From Burkholderiales bacterium (GTDB taxonomy: Bacteria > Pseudomonadota > Gammaproteobacteria > Burkholderiales > Burkholderiaceae_C): 50,957 nucleotides of DNA. Below are positions 28,728 to 40,579 of the stretch, one piece after another; the stretch's first letter is position 1; each line of letters opens with the position of its first letter. The translations under genes and the position numbers were made by a program. Location: positions 1 to 50,957 of the forward strand of contig JANXXS010000316.1 in assembly GCA_025350505.1 (NCBI GenBank), in the 5' to 3' direction. The notes below the pieces were generated by a model. That model made no database searches. It was not told where the DNA came from and saw only the letters and a list, made by a program, of their open reading frames with translations.

Positions 28728-29219
28728 ATGCAAACGCGGGGCGAAGACGCCTTCATCGCGCTCGGCTCCAACCTCGGCGACCGCGGCGCCGAGATCGAGC
28801 AGGCCCTGGCGGAGATCGCGGCCTTGCCCGGTACGCAACTGCTGGCGCGCTCGTCGCAGTACGAGTCGGCGCCGTTGCAGGCCGGCGGCGGCGACTATCG
28901 CAATGCGGTCGCGCAGGTGCGGACGACGCTGGCGCCGCTGGCGCTGCTTCATGAGCTGCTGGACATCGAGGCGCGCCACGGTCGCGTGCGCCGCTTCGTC
29001 AACGCGCCGCGCACGCTCGACCTCGACCTCCTGTTGTACGGCACGGCCGACGTCGCGAGCGACGAACTGGTGCTGCCGCACCCGCGCCTGCACCTGCGCG
29101 CCTTCGTCCTCGCGCCGCTCGCCGAGATTGCGCCCGGCCTCGTCGTGCCCGGCCGCGGCAAGGTGCTGGACCTGCTGCGCGGAGTCGCCGACCAGCGCAT
29201 CGCTAAACTCGATCGATGA
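28728..29219 (+). CDS. folK: 2-amino-4-hydroxy-6-hydroxymethyldihydropteridine diphosphokinase (HPPK)
   Basis: This 163-residue folate enzyme transfers pyrophosphate from ATP to the pterin alcohol. The start FIALGSNLGDR and the signature RTLDLDLLLYG, with VLPHPRLHLRAFVLAPLAEI following, are diagnostic. It overlaps the kinase gene by ATGA. Other folate genes are not in the window. Confidence 0.95.
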   Translation: MQTRGEDAFIALGSNLGDRGAEIEQALAEIAALPGTQLLARSSQYESAPLQAGGGDYRNAVAQVRTTLAPLALLHELLDIEARHGRVRRFVNAPRTLDLDLLLYGTADVASDELVLPHPRLHLRAFVLAPLAEIAPGLVVPGRGKVLDLLRGVADQRIAKLDR

Positions 29220-29878
29220 CCTCGTCCCTGCAGCGCTTTCGCCACATTGCCGTCGAAGGACCGATCGGCGCCGGCAAGACGACGCTGACCCGCCTGATAG
29301 CCGCGCGCATCGGCGCCGACGCGATGCTGGAGCAGCCGGCCGAGAACCCGTTTCTCGACCGCTTCTACGACGACATGGCGGGCTATGCCTTCCAGACCCA
29401 GCTCTTCTTCCTGTTCCAGCGCGAGCGCCAGATGCGCAGCATGGCGCAGCCGAGCATGTTCGCCCACGCCGTAGTGAGCGACTTCATGTTCGCCAAGGAC
29501 GCCCTCTTCGCCAAGCTCAACCTCAGCGACGACGAGTACCGGCTCTATGCGCAGATGCACCGGCCGATCGCGGCGCAACTGCGCGAGCCCGATCTCGTCG
29601 TCTGGCTGCGCGCCGCGCCGCGCACCCTGCTCGCACGCGTGCGCAGCCGCGGCGTGGCGATCGAGCGCGGCATCGACCTCGCCTATCTCGGGCGTTTGTG
29701 CGACGCTTATGCCGAGTTCTTCGACGGTTACGACGGCGCGCCGGTGTTCGCCGTCGATACCGAGCAGTTCAATCCGCTCGAGCGCGGGGGCGACCTGGAC
29801 GAGCTGTTGGCCGGGCTCGAGGGCTTCGATGGGCGTCGCGGCCATTTCGGCGCGCGGGCCGACTCGGCGTTCGGTTGA
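29216..29878 (+). CDS. Deoxynucleoside kinase family protein
   Basis: This 220-residue P-loop kinase has Walker A GPIGAGKT (15-22), the ENPFLDRFYDD segment, a DR-like lid SRGVAIERGIDLAYL, and a C-terminal DTEQFNPLE. It belongs to the deoxyadenosine/deoxyguanosine kinase group that salvages nucleosides. In betaproteobacteria it regularly follows folK and precedes panB. Here the HiPIP and bchI genes follow instead, so this marks the border of the housekeeping block. Confidence 0.92.
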   Translation: MTSSLQRFRHIAVEGPIGAGKTTLTRLIAARIGADAMLEQPAENPFLDRFYDDMAGYAFQTQLFFLFQRERQMRSMAQPSMFAHAVVSDFMFAKDALFAKLNLSDDEYRLYAQMHRPIAAQLREPDLVVWLRAAPRTLLARVRSRGVAIERGIDLAYLGRLCDAYAEFFDGYDGAPVFAVDTEQFNPLERGGDLDELLAGLEGFDGRRGHFGARADSAFG

Positions 29879-29939
29879 AGCTGCGCTCAGACTGCGCGTC
29901 GGATCGAAAGCCCCTCTTGTCCGAAACCCGGAGATCTCG

Positions 29940-30254
29940 ATGAATTCACGCCGTCACTTCATTCGCCTGGCCGCCTGCTCGGGTGCCGTCCTGCTTGCCA
30001 GCCGCGAGGCGCTGGCCGCCGACCCGCCGATAGTCGACGAGAAGGACCCGCAAGCGGTCGCACTCGGCTACGTGGCCGACGCGACGAAGGCGAACAAGGC
30101 CAAGTACGCGAGCTACAAGGACGGTCAGGCGTGCTCGACCTGCCAGTTCTATCAAGGCAAGGCGGGCAGCGCGAGCGGCGCCTGCCCCGTGCTCGGCGGC
30201 AAGCTGGTCGCGGCCAAGGGTTGGTGCAGCGCCTACGCCAAGAAGGCGGCGTGA
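29940..30254 (+). CDS. hip: High-potential iron-sulfur protein (HiPIP)
   Basis: This 104-residue periplasmic [4Fe-4S] electron carrier has a Tat-type signal (NSRRHFIRLAACSGAVLLAS, cleavage near 27). The mature domain has the four cluster cysteines C65, C68, C82 and C96 (CSTCQFYQG, GACPVLGGK, GWCSAYAKK). In purple bacteria such as Rubrivivax gelatinosus, HiPIP reduces the reaction-centre cytochrome. Placement 28 bases upstream of bchI on the same strand supports a photosynthetic link. In non-phototrophs HiPIPs can also carry electrons in respiration. Confidence 0.93.
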   Translation: MNSRRHFIRLAACSGAVLLASREALAADPPIVDEKDPQAVALGYVADATKANKAKYASYKDGQACSTCQFYQGKAGSASGACPVLGGKLVAAKGWCSAYAKKAA

Positions 30255-30282
30255 CCGCCGTCCCTCCGCGCGGCGCCTGACG

Positions 30283-31311
30283 ATGGCGCTCGCCTTCCCG
30301 TTCTCGGCCATCGTCGGCCAGGACGAGATGAAGCTCGCGATCCTCGTCGCCGCCGTCGATCCGACGGTCGGCGGCGTGCTCGTGTTCGGCGATCGCGGCA
30401 CCGGCAAGTCGACCGCGGTGCGCGCCCTCGCGGCACTGCTGCCGAAGATGCGCGTCGTCGTCGGCTGTCCCTACGGCTGTGCGCCCGAGGCCGTGGCCGG
30501 GGTCTGCGCAGTCTGCGGCGATGGCCGCGCCGCGGTCGCGGCGCCGAAGTCGCGGCTCGTGCCGGTGCCGGTGGTCGACCTGCCGCTCGGCGCGACCGAG
30601 GATCGCGTCGTCGGCGCGCTCGACCTCGAGCGCGCCCTCTCGCATGGCGTCAAGGCCTTCGAGCCCGGCCTGCTGGCGCGCGCCAATCGCGGCTTTCTCT
30701 ACGTCGACGAGGTCAACCTGCTCGAGGACCATCTCGTCGACCTGCTCATCGACGTTGCCGCCTCGGGCGAGAACGTCGTCGAGCGCGAGGGGCTGAGCGT
30801 GCGCCATCCGGCGCGCTTCGTGCTGGTCGGCAGCGGCAATCCCGAAGAGGGCGAGTTGCGGCCTCAGCTGCTCGACCGCTTCAGCCTCTCGGTCGAGGTG
30901 AAGACGCCCGAAGACATCGCCTCGCGCATCGATGTCGTGAAGCGCCGCGAGGCCTTCGAGCGCGACGCCGCGGCCTTCATCGAGGTCTGGCGCAAGGAAG
31001 ACGAACGCGTGCGCCGCCGCCTCGTCGCGGCACGATCGCGCATCGCCACCATCGACGTGCCCGACGCCGTGCTCGAGCGCGCGGCGCGCCTGTGCATGGC
31101 GCTCGGCACCGACGGACTGCGCGGCGAGCTGACCCTGATGCGCGCGGCGCGCGCCGTCGCTGCGCTCGACGGTGATGCGGTGGTCGGCGACATGCATCTG
31201 AAGCGCATCGCCGCGCCGGCGTTGCGCCATCGCCTGCGCCGCAACGTGCTCGACGAAGCCGGCTCGACGGTACGCGTCGAGCGCGCCGTGGCCGAGTTGT
31301 TCCCGGCCTGA
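30283..31311 (+). CDS. bchI: Magnesium chelatase ATPase subunit I
   Basis: This 342-residue AAA+ ATPase drives Mg insertion into protoporphyrin IX, the first committed step of bacteriochlorophyll synthesis. Walker A is GDRGTGKST (36-44). The Cys-containing insert CPYGCAPEAVAGVCAVCGDG is followed by Walker B FLYVDEVNLLED and by NPEEGELRPQLLDRF. The length is normal for BchI. The frame is intact with no internal stop. The next gene, bchD, starts 20 bases later. No bchH is in the window. Confidence 0.94.
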   Translation: MALAFPFSAIVGQDEMKLAILVAAVDPTVGGVLVFGDRGTGKSTAVRALAALLPKMRVVVGCPYGCAPEAVAGVCAVCGDGRAAVAAPKSRLVPVPVVDLPLGATEDRVVGALDLERALSHGVKAFEPGLLARANRGFLYVDEVNLLEDHLVDLLIDVAASGENVVEREGLSVRHPARFVLVGSGNPEEGELRPQLLDRFSLSVEVKTPEDIASRIDVVKRREAFERDAAAFIEVWRKEDERVRRRLVAARSRIATIDVPDAVLERAARLCMALGTDGLRGELTLMRAARAVAALDGDAVVGDMHLKRIAAPALRHRLRRNVLDEAGSTVRVERAVAELFPA

Positions 31312-31330
31312 TCCTGCGGCCAGGCGACGC

Positions 31331-33190
31331 ATGGCCGCGCCGGTTCCTGCCTTGCTCTCGTCGGGCCTGTCGGCCTTGTCGGCGCAGGCCGCCGATGCAT
31401 GGCTTGCGGCGCGACTGTTCGCGATCGATCCGGCGTGGGCCGGCGGCATCGTCGTGCACGCCGCCGCCGGGCCGGTGCGCTCGCGCTGGCTCGACGACTT
31501 GCGCGCGTCCCTGCCGGTCGCCATGCCGTGGCGCGCCGTGCCGATCCACGTCGACACCGAGCGCCTCCTCGGTGGCATCGATCTCGCCGCCACCCTGCAG
31601 CGCGGCCGGCCGGCGGCGCAACGCGGCCTGCTCGCCGAAAGCGACGGCGGCGTCGTGCTGATGGCGATGGCCGAACGCGCTGCCGAATCGACGGTCGCGC
31701 AGCTGGCGGCGGCGCTCGACCGCGGCGAGGTCGTCTGCGCGCGCGACGGCATCGAGCTGCGCGAGCCGGCCCGCTTCGGCGTCGTCGCCCTCGACGAAAG
31801 CAGCGAAGACGACGAACGCGCGAGCCCGGTGCTGCGCGATCGCTGCGCCTTCCACGTCGACCTGCGCGATGTCGCCTGGCGCGAGCTCGATGCGATCGCC
31901 GCGCCGCCGTCGCGCGACGAGATCGCGGTGGCGCGCCTTCGCTATCCCGCCGTCGTCGTCGCCGACGACGTCATCGAGGCCTTGTGCGCCGCCGCGCTCG
32001 AGCTCGGCGTGGCCTCGATCCGCGCCTCGCTGTTCGCGGTGCGCGCGGCACGCCTGTCGGCCGCGCTTGCCGGTCGCAAAACCGTCGCGCCCGACGACAC
32101 GGCGTTGGCAGCGCGACTCGTCCTGGCGCCGCGTGCGACGCGCCTGCCGTCGCCGCAGCAGGTCGCGAGCGAGAACCCGGCAGAGCATTCGTCCGATGAC
32201 GCGCCGACCGAAGATCCGGCCGAGGCACCCGAAGACTGCAACGACGACACGGACGACAAGCTTCCCGAGCCGAGCGATGCTGCCGAGCCGCTCGACGACG
32301 TCGTGCTCGCCGCCGCCGCAGCGGCGATTCCTGCGGGCCTGCTCGCGCGCCTTGCCGCGCTCGGCGCCTCCGGTCCGCCGCGCGGCGCCTCGGGCCGCGC
32401 CGGCGCGTTGCAGAAGAGCCGCCGGCGTGGCCGTCCCGCCGGCGTGCGTCGCGACCTGCCGCGTGCCGGCACGCGCCTCGACCTGATCGCAACCTTGCGC
32501 CCCGCCGTGCCCTGGCAGCGCGTGCGGGGCCGGGCGATGCCATCGACCGAGGGCGTGCCGTCGCCGCTGCGCATCCGCGTCGAAGACTTTCACGTCGGGC
32601 GCTTCAAGCAGCGCAGCCGCACGACAACGATCTTCGCCGTCGACGCGTCCGGCTCGTCGGCCTTGCACCGCCTCGCCGAAGCGAAGGGCGCGGTCGAGCT
32701 CTTGCTCGCCGATTGCTACGTGCGGCGCGACAGCGTCGCCGTGCTCGGTTTTCGCGGCCGCGCCGCCGAGCTGCTGTTGCCGCCGACGCGTTCGCTGGTG
32801 CGCGCCAAGCGCTCGCTCGCCGAACTGCCCGGCGGTGGCGGAACGCCGCTCGCCGCGGGTCTGGACGCGGCCCGCGAAGCGGCGCTGGGAGTGCGCCGGC
32901 GCGGCGAGACGCCGATCGTCGTCGTGCTGAGCGACGGGCGCGCCAACGTCGCCCGCGACGGCCGTCCGGGACGTGCGCAGGCGGAGAGCGATGCGCGATC
33001 GGCGGCGCGACGATTGCGCGAAGACGGCGTGACCGTTCTCTTCGTCGACACCTCGCCGCAGCCGCATCCCCTGGCGCGGGAGCTGGCCGAGGCGATGGGT
33101 GCGCGCTACCTGCCGCTGCCGCATGCCGAGGCGGCGTCGCTCTCGGCGGCGGTGCGCGTCGCCACCGCGCCGGGCGAGCGCGGGCGCTGA
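31331..33190 (+). CDS. bchD: Magnesium chelatase subunit D
   Basis: This 619-residue platform subunit of Mg chelatase has an N-terminal degenerate AAA+ domain (no Walker A). A very acidic, proline-rich linker of about 50 residues (about 270-320, rich in D, E and P) follows. The C-terminal von Willebrand A domain has its MIDAS motif DASGS (D438, S440, S442) and a distal D in VVLSDGRANVA. It is slightly longer than many BchD proteins, mostly because of the linker. It is cotranscribed between bchI and bchO. Confidence 0.93.
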   Translation: MAAPVPALLSSGLSALSAQAADAWLAARLFAIDPAWAGGIVVHAAAGPVRSRWLDDLRASLPVAMPWRAVPIHVDTERLLGGIDLAATLQRGRPAAQRGLLAESDGGVVLMAMAERAAESTVAQLAAALDRGEVVCARDGIELREPARFGVVALDESSEDDERASPVLRDRCAFHVDLRDVAWRELDAIAAPPSRDEIAVARLRYPAVVVADDVIEALCAAALELGVASIRASLFAVRAARLSAALAGRKTVAPDDTALAARLVLAPRATRLPSPQQVASENPAEHSSDDAPTEDPAEAPEDCNDDTDDKLPEPSDAAEPLDDVVLAAAAAAIPAGLLARLAALGASGPPRGASGRAGALQKSRRRGRPAGVRRDLPRAGTRLDLIATLRPAVPWQRVRGRAMPSTEGVPSPLRIRVEDFHVGRFKQRSRTTTIFAVDASGSSALHRLAEAKGAVELLLADCYVRRDSVAVLGFRGRAAELLLPPTRSLVRAKRSLAELPGGGGTPLAAGLDAAREAALGVRRRGETPIVVVLSDGRANVARDGRPGRAQAESDARSAARRLREDGVTVLFVDTSPQPHPLARELAEAMGARYLPLPHAEAASLSAAVRVATAPGERGR

Positions 33191-33195
33191 CGCCG

Positions 33196-34062
33196 ATGCC
33201 GGCGGGCCTCGACTGGGAGCGCGACGGCGCCGATTGGCCGAACCGCAACGCGAGCCGATTCGTCGCTGCCGGCGGCCTGCGCTGGCATGTGCAGGCGATG
33301 GGCGAGGGGCCGGCGCTGCTGCTGCTGCACGGCACCGGCGCGTCGACGCATTCATGGCGCGACCTGCTGCCGCTGCTGGCCGCGCACTACACGGTGATCG
33401 CGCCCGACCTGCCGGGCCACGGCGTCACGCCGAAGCCGGTGCGCGCGGGCATGTCCTTGCCCGGCATGGGCGGCCTCGTTGCCGAGTTGCTCGCGGTGTT
33501 GCAGGTCGAGCCGCGCTTCGCCGTGGGTCACTCGGCGGGCGCCGCCATCCTGGCGAAGATGACGCTCGACGGCCGCATCGCGCCGCGCGCCCTGGTGAGT
33601 CTGAACGGCGCCTTCCTCCCCTTCGCCGGCGTGCTGCGCGTCTTTTCGCCGGTGGCGAAGTTCCTCGCCTCGACCTCGTTCGCGGCGCGCATCGCAGCAG
33701 TTCGCGCGCGAGATCCAGCCGCTGTTCGCCGCCTTCTCGCATCGACGGGATCGACGATCGACGCCGCCGGCATGGCGCTCTGGGCGCGGCTCGTGAGCAG
33801 TCCCGGCCATGTCGCCGGCGCGCTGGCGATGATGGCAAGCTGGGACCTCGACGCCATGCCGGACGACCTGCGCAAGCTCGACCTGCCGGTGCTCCTCATC
33901 GCCGGCGGCAACGACCGCACCGTGCCGCCCGAGCAGGCGGAACGCGTCGCGTCGCTGCTGCCGCGGGCGCGTGTCGAGTGCCTGCCAGGACTCGGCCACC
34001 TGGCGCACGAGGAGCGGCCCGACCTCGTCGCCGCGGCGGTCGTCGCCTTCCCGAACGAGGCC

Positions 34063-34077
<15 letters not shown>
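33196..34077 (+). CDS. bchO: Alpha/beta hydrolase BchO, magnesium chelatase accessory
   Basis: This 293-residue alpha/beta hydrolase starts with the BchO pattern LDWERDGADWPNRNASRFV. It contains the LLLLHGTGASTHSWRDLLP oxyanion region, the nucleophile elbow GHSAGAA, and a C-terminal PGLGHLAHEE with the catalytic histidine. BchO is found only beside bchI and bchD in purple bacteria. Its chemistry has not been settled. Its last 15 bases overlap the 3' end of the convergent cbbR. Confidence 0.9.
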
Positions 34078-36549
<2,472 letters not shown>

Positions 36550-36594
36550 ACCGACACCGCCGACTTCGTTCCCACCGCGACCGTTTCCGTCTGA
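36550..36594 (+). other. Encoded but untranslated RuBisCO large-subunit C-terminal tail after the TAG
   Basis: In frame with cbbL, codons 36550-36591 read [14 protein letters not shown] and end at TGA (36592-36594). GAGGAG of the cbbS ribosome-binding site overlaps that TGA. The tail matches the end of form IC large subunits almost residue for residue, so the natural gene end is preserved. One base (TCG to TAG at 36547-36549) would explain the change. Confidence 0.8.
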
Positions 36595-36608
36595 GGAGCC
36601 TGCAGACC

Positions 36609-37046
36609 ATGATGACCAATCCCGGCCAGCGCCTGACGCAGGGCCAGTTCTCCTTCCTCCCCGACCTCAGCGACGCGCAGATCGCGGCGCAGGTCGACTA
36701 CGCGCTCGGCAAGGGCTGGTCGGTGGGCATCGAATACACCGACGACCCGCACCCGAGGAACACCTACTGGGAGATGTTCGGCAACCCGATGTTCGACCTG
36801 CGCGACGCCTCGGCGATCGTCTTGCATATCGGCGAATGCAGGAAGACCTTTCCGAACCACTACGTGCGCGTCACCGCCTTCGACGCGACGCGCGGCTGGG
36901 AAACGCCGCGCATGTCCTTCATCGTCAACCGGCCGAAGCGCGAGCCCGGCTTCGGCCTGGCGCGCACCGAGGTCGAAGGCCGCAGCATTCGCTACCGCAT
37001 CTCTTCGTACGCCACGGATCGTCCCGAAGGCGAGCGCTACGAGTGA
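36609..37046 (+). CDS. cbbS: Form IC RuBisCO small subunit
   Basis: This 145-residue small subunit of the hexadecameric enzyme has the core [14 protein letters not shown] and [20 protein letters not shown], then [20 protein letters not shown] and MSFIVNRP. The red-type C-terminal extension (about 110-145), which forms the hairpins lining the central pore in red-type enzymes, is present. Two adjacent ATGs (36609 and 36612) follow GAGGAG. The first is used here. It overlaps cbbX by GTGA. Confidence 0.94.
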   Translation: MMTNPGQRLTQGQFSFLPDLSDAQIAAQVDYALGKGWSVGIEYTDDPHPRNTYWEMFGNPMFDLRDASAIVLHIGECRKTFPNHYVRVTAFDATRGWETPRMSFIVNRPKREPGFGLARTEVEGRSIRYRISSYATDRPEGERYE

Positions 37047-37948
37047 GCGCGACCGCCGCGCCGAGAACGGTCGCCGACGTCCTCGCCGAGAGCCAGGTCG
37101 AGGCCATCCTCGGCGAGCTCGACCGCGACCTCGTCGGCCTCGCGCCGGTCAAGGCGCGCATCCGCGACATCGCCGCGTTGCTCGTCGTCGACAAGTTGCG
37201 TGCCGACCTGGGCCTCTCGGCAGAAAATCCGTCGCTGCACATGAGCTTCACCGGCAATCCGGGCACCGGCAAGACCTCGGTGGCGATGCGCATGGCGAAG
37301 ATCCTGCATGGCCTGGGCTACGTTCGCAAAGGCCACCTCGTCGCCGTGACCCGCGACGACCTGGTCGGCCAGTACATCGGCCATACCGCGCCGAAGACGC
37401 GCGAGGTGCTCAAGCGGGCGATGGGCGGCGTGCTCTTCATCGACGAGGCCTACTACCTCTATCGCCCCGAGAACGAGCGCGACTACGGGCAGGAGGCGAT
37501 CGAGATCCTGCTGCAGACGATGGAGAACCAGCGCGACGACCTGGTCGTCGTCTTCGCCGGCTACGCCTCGCGCATGGAAACCTTCTTCAAGTCCAACCCG
37601 GGCCTCAGCTCGCGCATCGCCCACCACCTGGAATTTCCGGACTACGACGAGACCGAGCTGCTGCACATCGCCGACCGCATGCTCGAGGCGCGCAACTACC
37701 GCTTCGGCGACGATGCGCGCGACGCGTTCTCGGAATACCTGCACCGGCGTCTGCGCCAGCCGCACTTCGCCAACGCGCGCAGTGTGCGCAACGCGCTCGA
37801 CCGGGCGCGACTGCGCCAGGCGAGCCGCCTGTTTGCCGAGCGCGATCGGGTGCTGACCCGCGAGGAGCTGACGACCATCGCGGCCGCGGACATCCGCGCC
37901 AGCCGCCTGTTCGCCACCGACGCGCCGGTCGCGGAGACGCGCCCGTGA
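37043..37948 (+). CDS. cbbX: Red-type RuBisCO activase CbbX
   Basis: This 301-residue AAA+ motor has Walker [10 protein letters not shown] (71-79), a pore-loop region [13 protein letters not shown], Walker [12 protein letters not shown], and arginine fingers in [14 protein letters not shown]. CbbX of red-type systems is a hexamer. It reactivates inhibited RuBisCO by transiently drawing the C-terminal tail of the large subunit into its pore. That tail is removed by the TAG in cbbL of this operon. The GTG start overlaps cbbS. It overlaps cbbF by GTGA. The gene shows no sign of decay. Confidence 0.95.
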   Translation: MSATAAPRTVADVLAESQVEAILGELDRDLVGLAPVKARIRDIAALLVVDKLRADLGLSAENPSLHMSFTGNPGTGKTSVAMRMAKILHGLGYVRKGHLVAVTRDDLVGQYIGHTAPKTREVLKRAMGGVLFIDEAYYLYRPENERDYGQEAIEILLQTMENQRDDLVVVFAGYASRMETFFKSNPGLSSRIAHHLEFPDYDETELLHIADRMLEARNYRFGDDARDAFSEYLHRRLRQPHFANARSVRNALDRARLRQASRLFAERDRVLTREELTTIAAADIRASRLFATDAPVAETRP

Positions 37949-38985
37949 GCCCGAGCCTCGCCGAGTGGCTGGACGACCAGCCCGCACCGCTCGCCGACGT
38001 GATCGCGGCCCTGGCGCTGGCCTGCGAAGAGATCGCCACCGCCGTCTCGCTCGGCCCGCTCGCCGACTTGCACGGCAAAGAGGACCGGCGCAACACGCAC
38101 GGCGAAGCGCAACAGAAGCTCGACGTCTTCGCCGATCGCCGCATCGCCGAGGCGCTCGCCTCGTCGCGCCACGTCGCCGGCTGGGCCAGCGAGGAGCAGG
38201 AGTTGCCCACCCAGTCGGGAGCGAATGCCGACCGGGGCGAGTACCTGGTCGTCTTCGATCCGCTCGACGGCTCCTCGAACATCGAGGCCAACATCAGCGT
38301 CGGCACCATCTTCTCGGTGCTGAAGCATCCGTTTCGCGGCACGCCACCCGGTGAAGCGGGCTTCCTGCAACCGGGTCGGCGCCAGATCGCGGCCGGCTAT
38401 GCGGTCTACGGACCGGCGACCGTGCTGGTGCTGTCGTGCGGCGCCGGTGTGGCTGCGTTCACGCTCGATCCACGCGAGCGCGCGTGGCGGCTCACCCGCG
38501 CGTCCGTGCGCGTTCCCGAGCAGACGCGCGAGTTCGCCATCAACGCATCGAACCAGCGTTTCTGGGAAAAGCCCGTGCAGCGTTACGTCGCCGAATGCCT
38601 GGCCGGCGAAGAAGGGCCGCGCGCCGCCGACTTCAACATGCGCTGGGTCGCCAGCATGGTCGCCGAGGTGCATCGCATCTTCAGCCGGGGCGGCGTCTTC
38701 ATGTACCCGCGCGACAACAAGGAGCCGAGAAAGCCCGGGCGGCTGCGCGTCATGTACGAGGCGGCGCCGATGGCCTTTCTCGTCGAGCAGGCGGGCGGCG
38801 CCGCGGTTACCGGCACGCAGGCCCTGCTCGACATCGTGCCCGACACGCTGCACCAGAAAGTGCCGGTGATCCTGGGCTCGAAGAGCGAGGTGGAACGCAT
38901 CGTGCGCTATCACGCCGACCCGCACGAGAACACGCACTGGCCACTGTTCAAGGAACGTTCGCTGTTCGTTCCGCCGGCCGGCTGA
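37945..38985 (+). CDS. cbbF: Fructose-1,6-bisphosphatase class I
   Basis: This 346-residue cytosolic phosphatase acts in the regenerative part of the Calvin cycle and may also act on sedoheptulose bisphosphate. Key segments are [13 protein letters not shown], the metal site [20 protein letters not shown], and [15 protein letters not shown] followed by GGVFMYPRD. The GTG start overlaps the cbbX stop. Its place between cbbX and cbbP suggests it serves carbon fixation, although a gluconeogenic copy may exist elsewhere. Confidence 0.95.
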   Translation: MSPSLAEWLDDQPAPLADVIAALALACEEIATAVSLGPLADLHGKEDRRNTHGEAQQKLDVFADRRIAEALASSRHVAGWASEEQELPTQSGANADRGEYLVVFDPLDGSSNIEANISVGTIFSVLKHPFRGTPPGEAGFLQPGRRQIAAGYAVYGPATVLVLSCGAGVAAFTLDPRERAWRLTRASVRVPEQTREFAINASNQRFWEKPVQRYVAECLAGEEGPRAADFNMRWVASMVAEVHRIFSRGGVFMYPRDNKEPRKPGRLRVMYEAAPMAFLVEQAGGAAVTGTQALLDIVPDTLHQKVPVILGSKSEVERIVRYHADPHENTHWPLFKERSLFVPPAG

Positions 38986-39006
38986 TTCGAGTTCCGGAGA
39001 CCCTGC

Positions 39007-39882
39007 ATGTCGAAGAAGCATCCCATCATCGCCGTCACCGGGTCGAGCGGCGCCGGCACGACGACGGTCAAGCGCGTGTTCGAGAACATCTTTCGACGCG
39101 AGGGCATTTCAGCGGCAGTGATCGAAGGCGATGCCTTCCACCGGTATCCGCGCAAGGAGATGAAGGAGCTCATCGCCGACGCCGATCGCGAGGGTCGCTC
39201 GATGAGCCACTTCGGTCCCAAGGCCAACGAATGGGGCATGCTCGAACAGCAGTTCCGCACCTATGGCGAGACCGGGCGTTGCCAGTCACGCCTGTACCTT
39301 CACAGCGACGAGGAGGCCGCGTCCTGGAAGCAGGAGCCGGGCACCTTCACGCCGTGGCAACAGACCCCCGCCGACACCGACCTGCTGTTCTACGAAGGGC
39401 TGCACGGCTGCGTCAAGACGGCCGAGGTCGACCTGGTTCGCCACGTCGACCTGAAGCTCGGCGTGGTGCCCATCATCAACCTCGAGTGGATCCAGAAGAT
39501 CCATCGCGACACCCAGCACCGCGGCTACTCGAAGGAAGGCGTCACCGACACCATCCTGCGCCGCATGCACGACTACGTGCACTACATCTGCCCGCAGTTC
39601 GTCGAGACCGACATCAACTTCCAGCGCGTGCCGATCGTCGACACGTCGGATCCGTTCATCGCACGCGACATTCCCACCGCGGGCGAGAGCGTGGTGATCG
39701 TGCGCTTCAGAAATCCGCGCGGCATCGACTTCTCGTACCTGCTGACGATGATCGACCAGTCGTACATGTCGCGCGCCAACACCATCGTCGTGCCCGGCGC
39801 GAGAATGGACCTGGCCATGCAGCTCATCCCCACGCCGCTCATCCTTCGCCTGATGGACATCCGCCGCGCCCAGCATCAATGA
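39007..39882 (+). CDS. cbbP: Phosphoribulokinase
   Basis: This 291-residue kinase forms ribulose 1,5-bisphosphate, the RuBisCO substrate. The P-loop reads GSSGAGTTT (12-20), with GT in place of GK as in this proteobacterial class. EGDAFHRYPRKEM, SHFGPKANEW, RLYLHSDEEA and IHRDTQHRGYSKEGVTD fit the bacterial class I enzyme. It overlaps cbbZ by ATGA. With cbbF and cbbLS it completes the cycle-specific enzymes of the operon. Confidence 0.96.
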   Translation: MSKKHPIIAVTGSSGAGTTTVKRVFENIFRREGISAAVIEGDAFHRYPRKEMKELIADADREGRSMSHFGPKANEWGMLEQQFRTYGETGRCQSRLYLHSDEEAASWKQEPGTFTPWQQTPADTDLLFYEGLHGCVKTAEVDLVRHVDLKLGVVPIINLEWIQKIHRDTQHRGYSKEGVTDTILRRMHDYVHYICPQFVETDINFQRVPIVDTSDPFIARDIPTAGESVVIVRFRNPRGIDFSYLLTMIDQSYMSRANTIVVPGARMDLAMQLIPTPLILRLMDIRRAQHQ

Positions 39883-40565
39883 GCGGCGCACCGCGGTTTC
39901 GCATCGTCAGCTTCGATCTGGACGGCACGCTCGTCGACACGGCGGGCGAGATCGCCGAGGCGGCGAACCGCACGGTCGAGGAATTCGGCTTGCCGCGCCA
40001 GCCCGCCGACGAGATCACGAAGCTCATCGGCGCGGGCACCCGGGAGTTGATGCTCGGCCTGCTCCAGCGCATCGCCGCCGACGGCTCGGGCGAGGGCGTC
40101 TCCGTCGACACTGCCGCCGTGCTCGAGCGCTTCGTCCACCACTACGCGGCTACTGCGGGAACGACTTGCCGCGCCTACCCCTCGGCGCTCGACGCGCTCG
40201 AGCGCCTGCGCAAGGCCGGCGTGCGGCTGGCCTGCGTCACGAACAAGGAGGAGCGCTACAGCCGCAGCGTGCTGGCCGCGTGCGGGATGAATGGCGCGTT
40301 CGACCTGCTCGTCGCCGGCGACACGCTGGCCGTGAAGAAGCCGGACGCGCGCGTGCTCGGCCACGTCGTCGCGATGCTCGGTGCGACGCGCGAAAGCACG
40401 GTTCACGTTGGCGACTCGCGCACCGACGTCGAGGCGGCGCGCAACGCCGGCGTCGCCGCGTGGGTGGTGCCCTACGGCTACAACCGTGGCGTGCCGATCG
40501 AGGAGGCGATGCCGGACTCGATCTGCCGCGACCTCGGCGAAGTTGCCGACCTCGTCCTCGGCTGA
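39879..40565 (+). CDS. cbbZ: Phosphoglycolate phosphatase of the Calvin operon
   Basis: This 228-residue HAD phosphatase has motif I SFDLDGTLVDT, a cap domain near 20-90, motif II CVTNKE, motif III lysine in VKKPDARV, and motif IV HVGDSRTDVEAARNAG. It dephosphorylates 2-phosphoglycolate made by RuBisCO oxygenase activity. Being last in the operon and overlapping cbbP supports CbbZ. It converges on ccmI with only 14 bases between, leaving little room for a terminator. Confidence 0.93.
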   Translation: MSGAPRFRIVSFDLDGTLVDTAGEIAEAANRTVEEFGLPRQPADEITKLIGAGTRELMLGLLQRIAADGSGEGVSVDTAAVLERFVHHYAATAGTTCRAYPSALDALERLRKAGVRLACVTNKEERYSRSVLAACGMNGAFDLLVAGDTLAVKKPDARVLGHVVAMLGATRESTVHVGDSRTDVEAARNAGVAAWVVPYGYNRGVPIEEAMPDSICRDLGEVADLVLG

Positions 40566-40579
40566 ATCGCGGCCGGGCG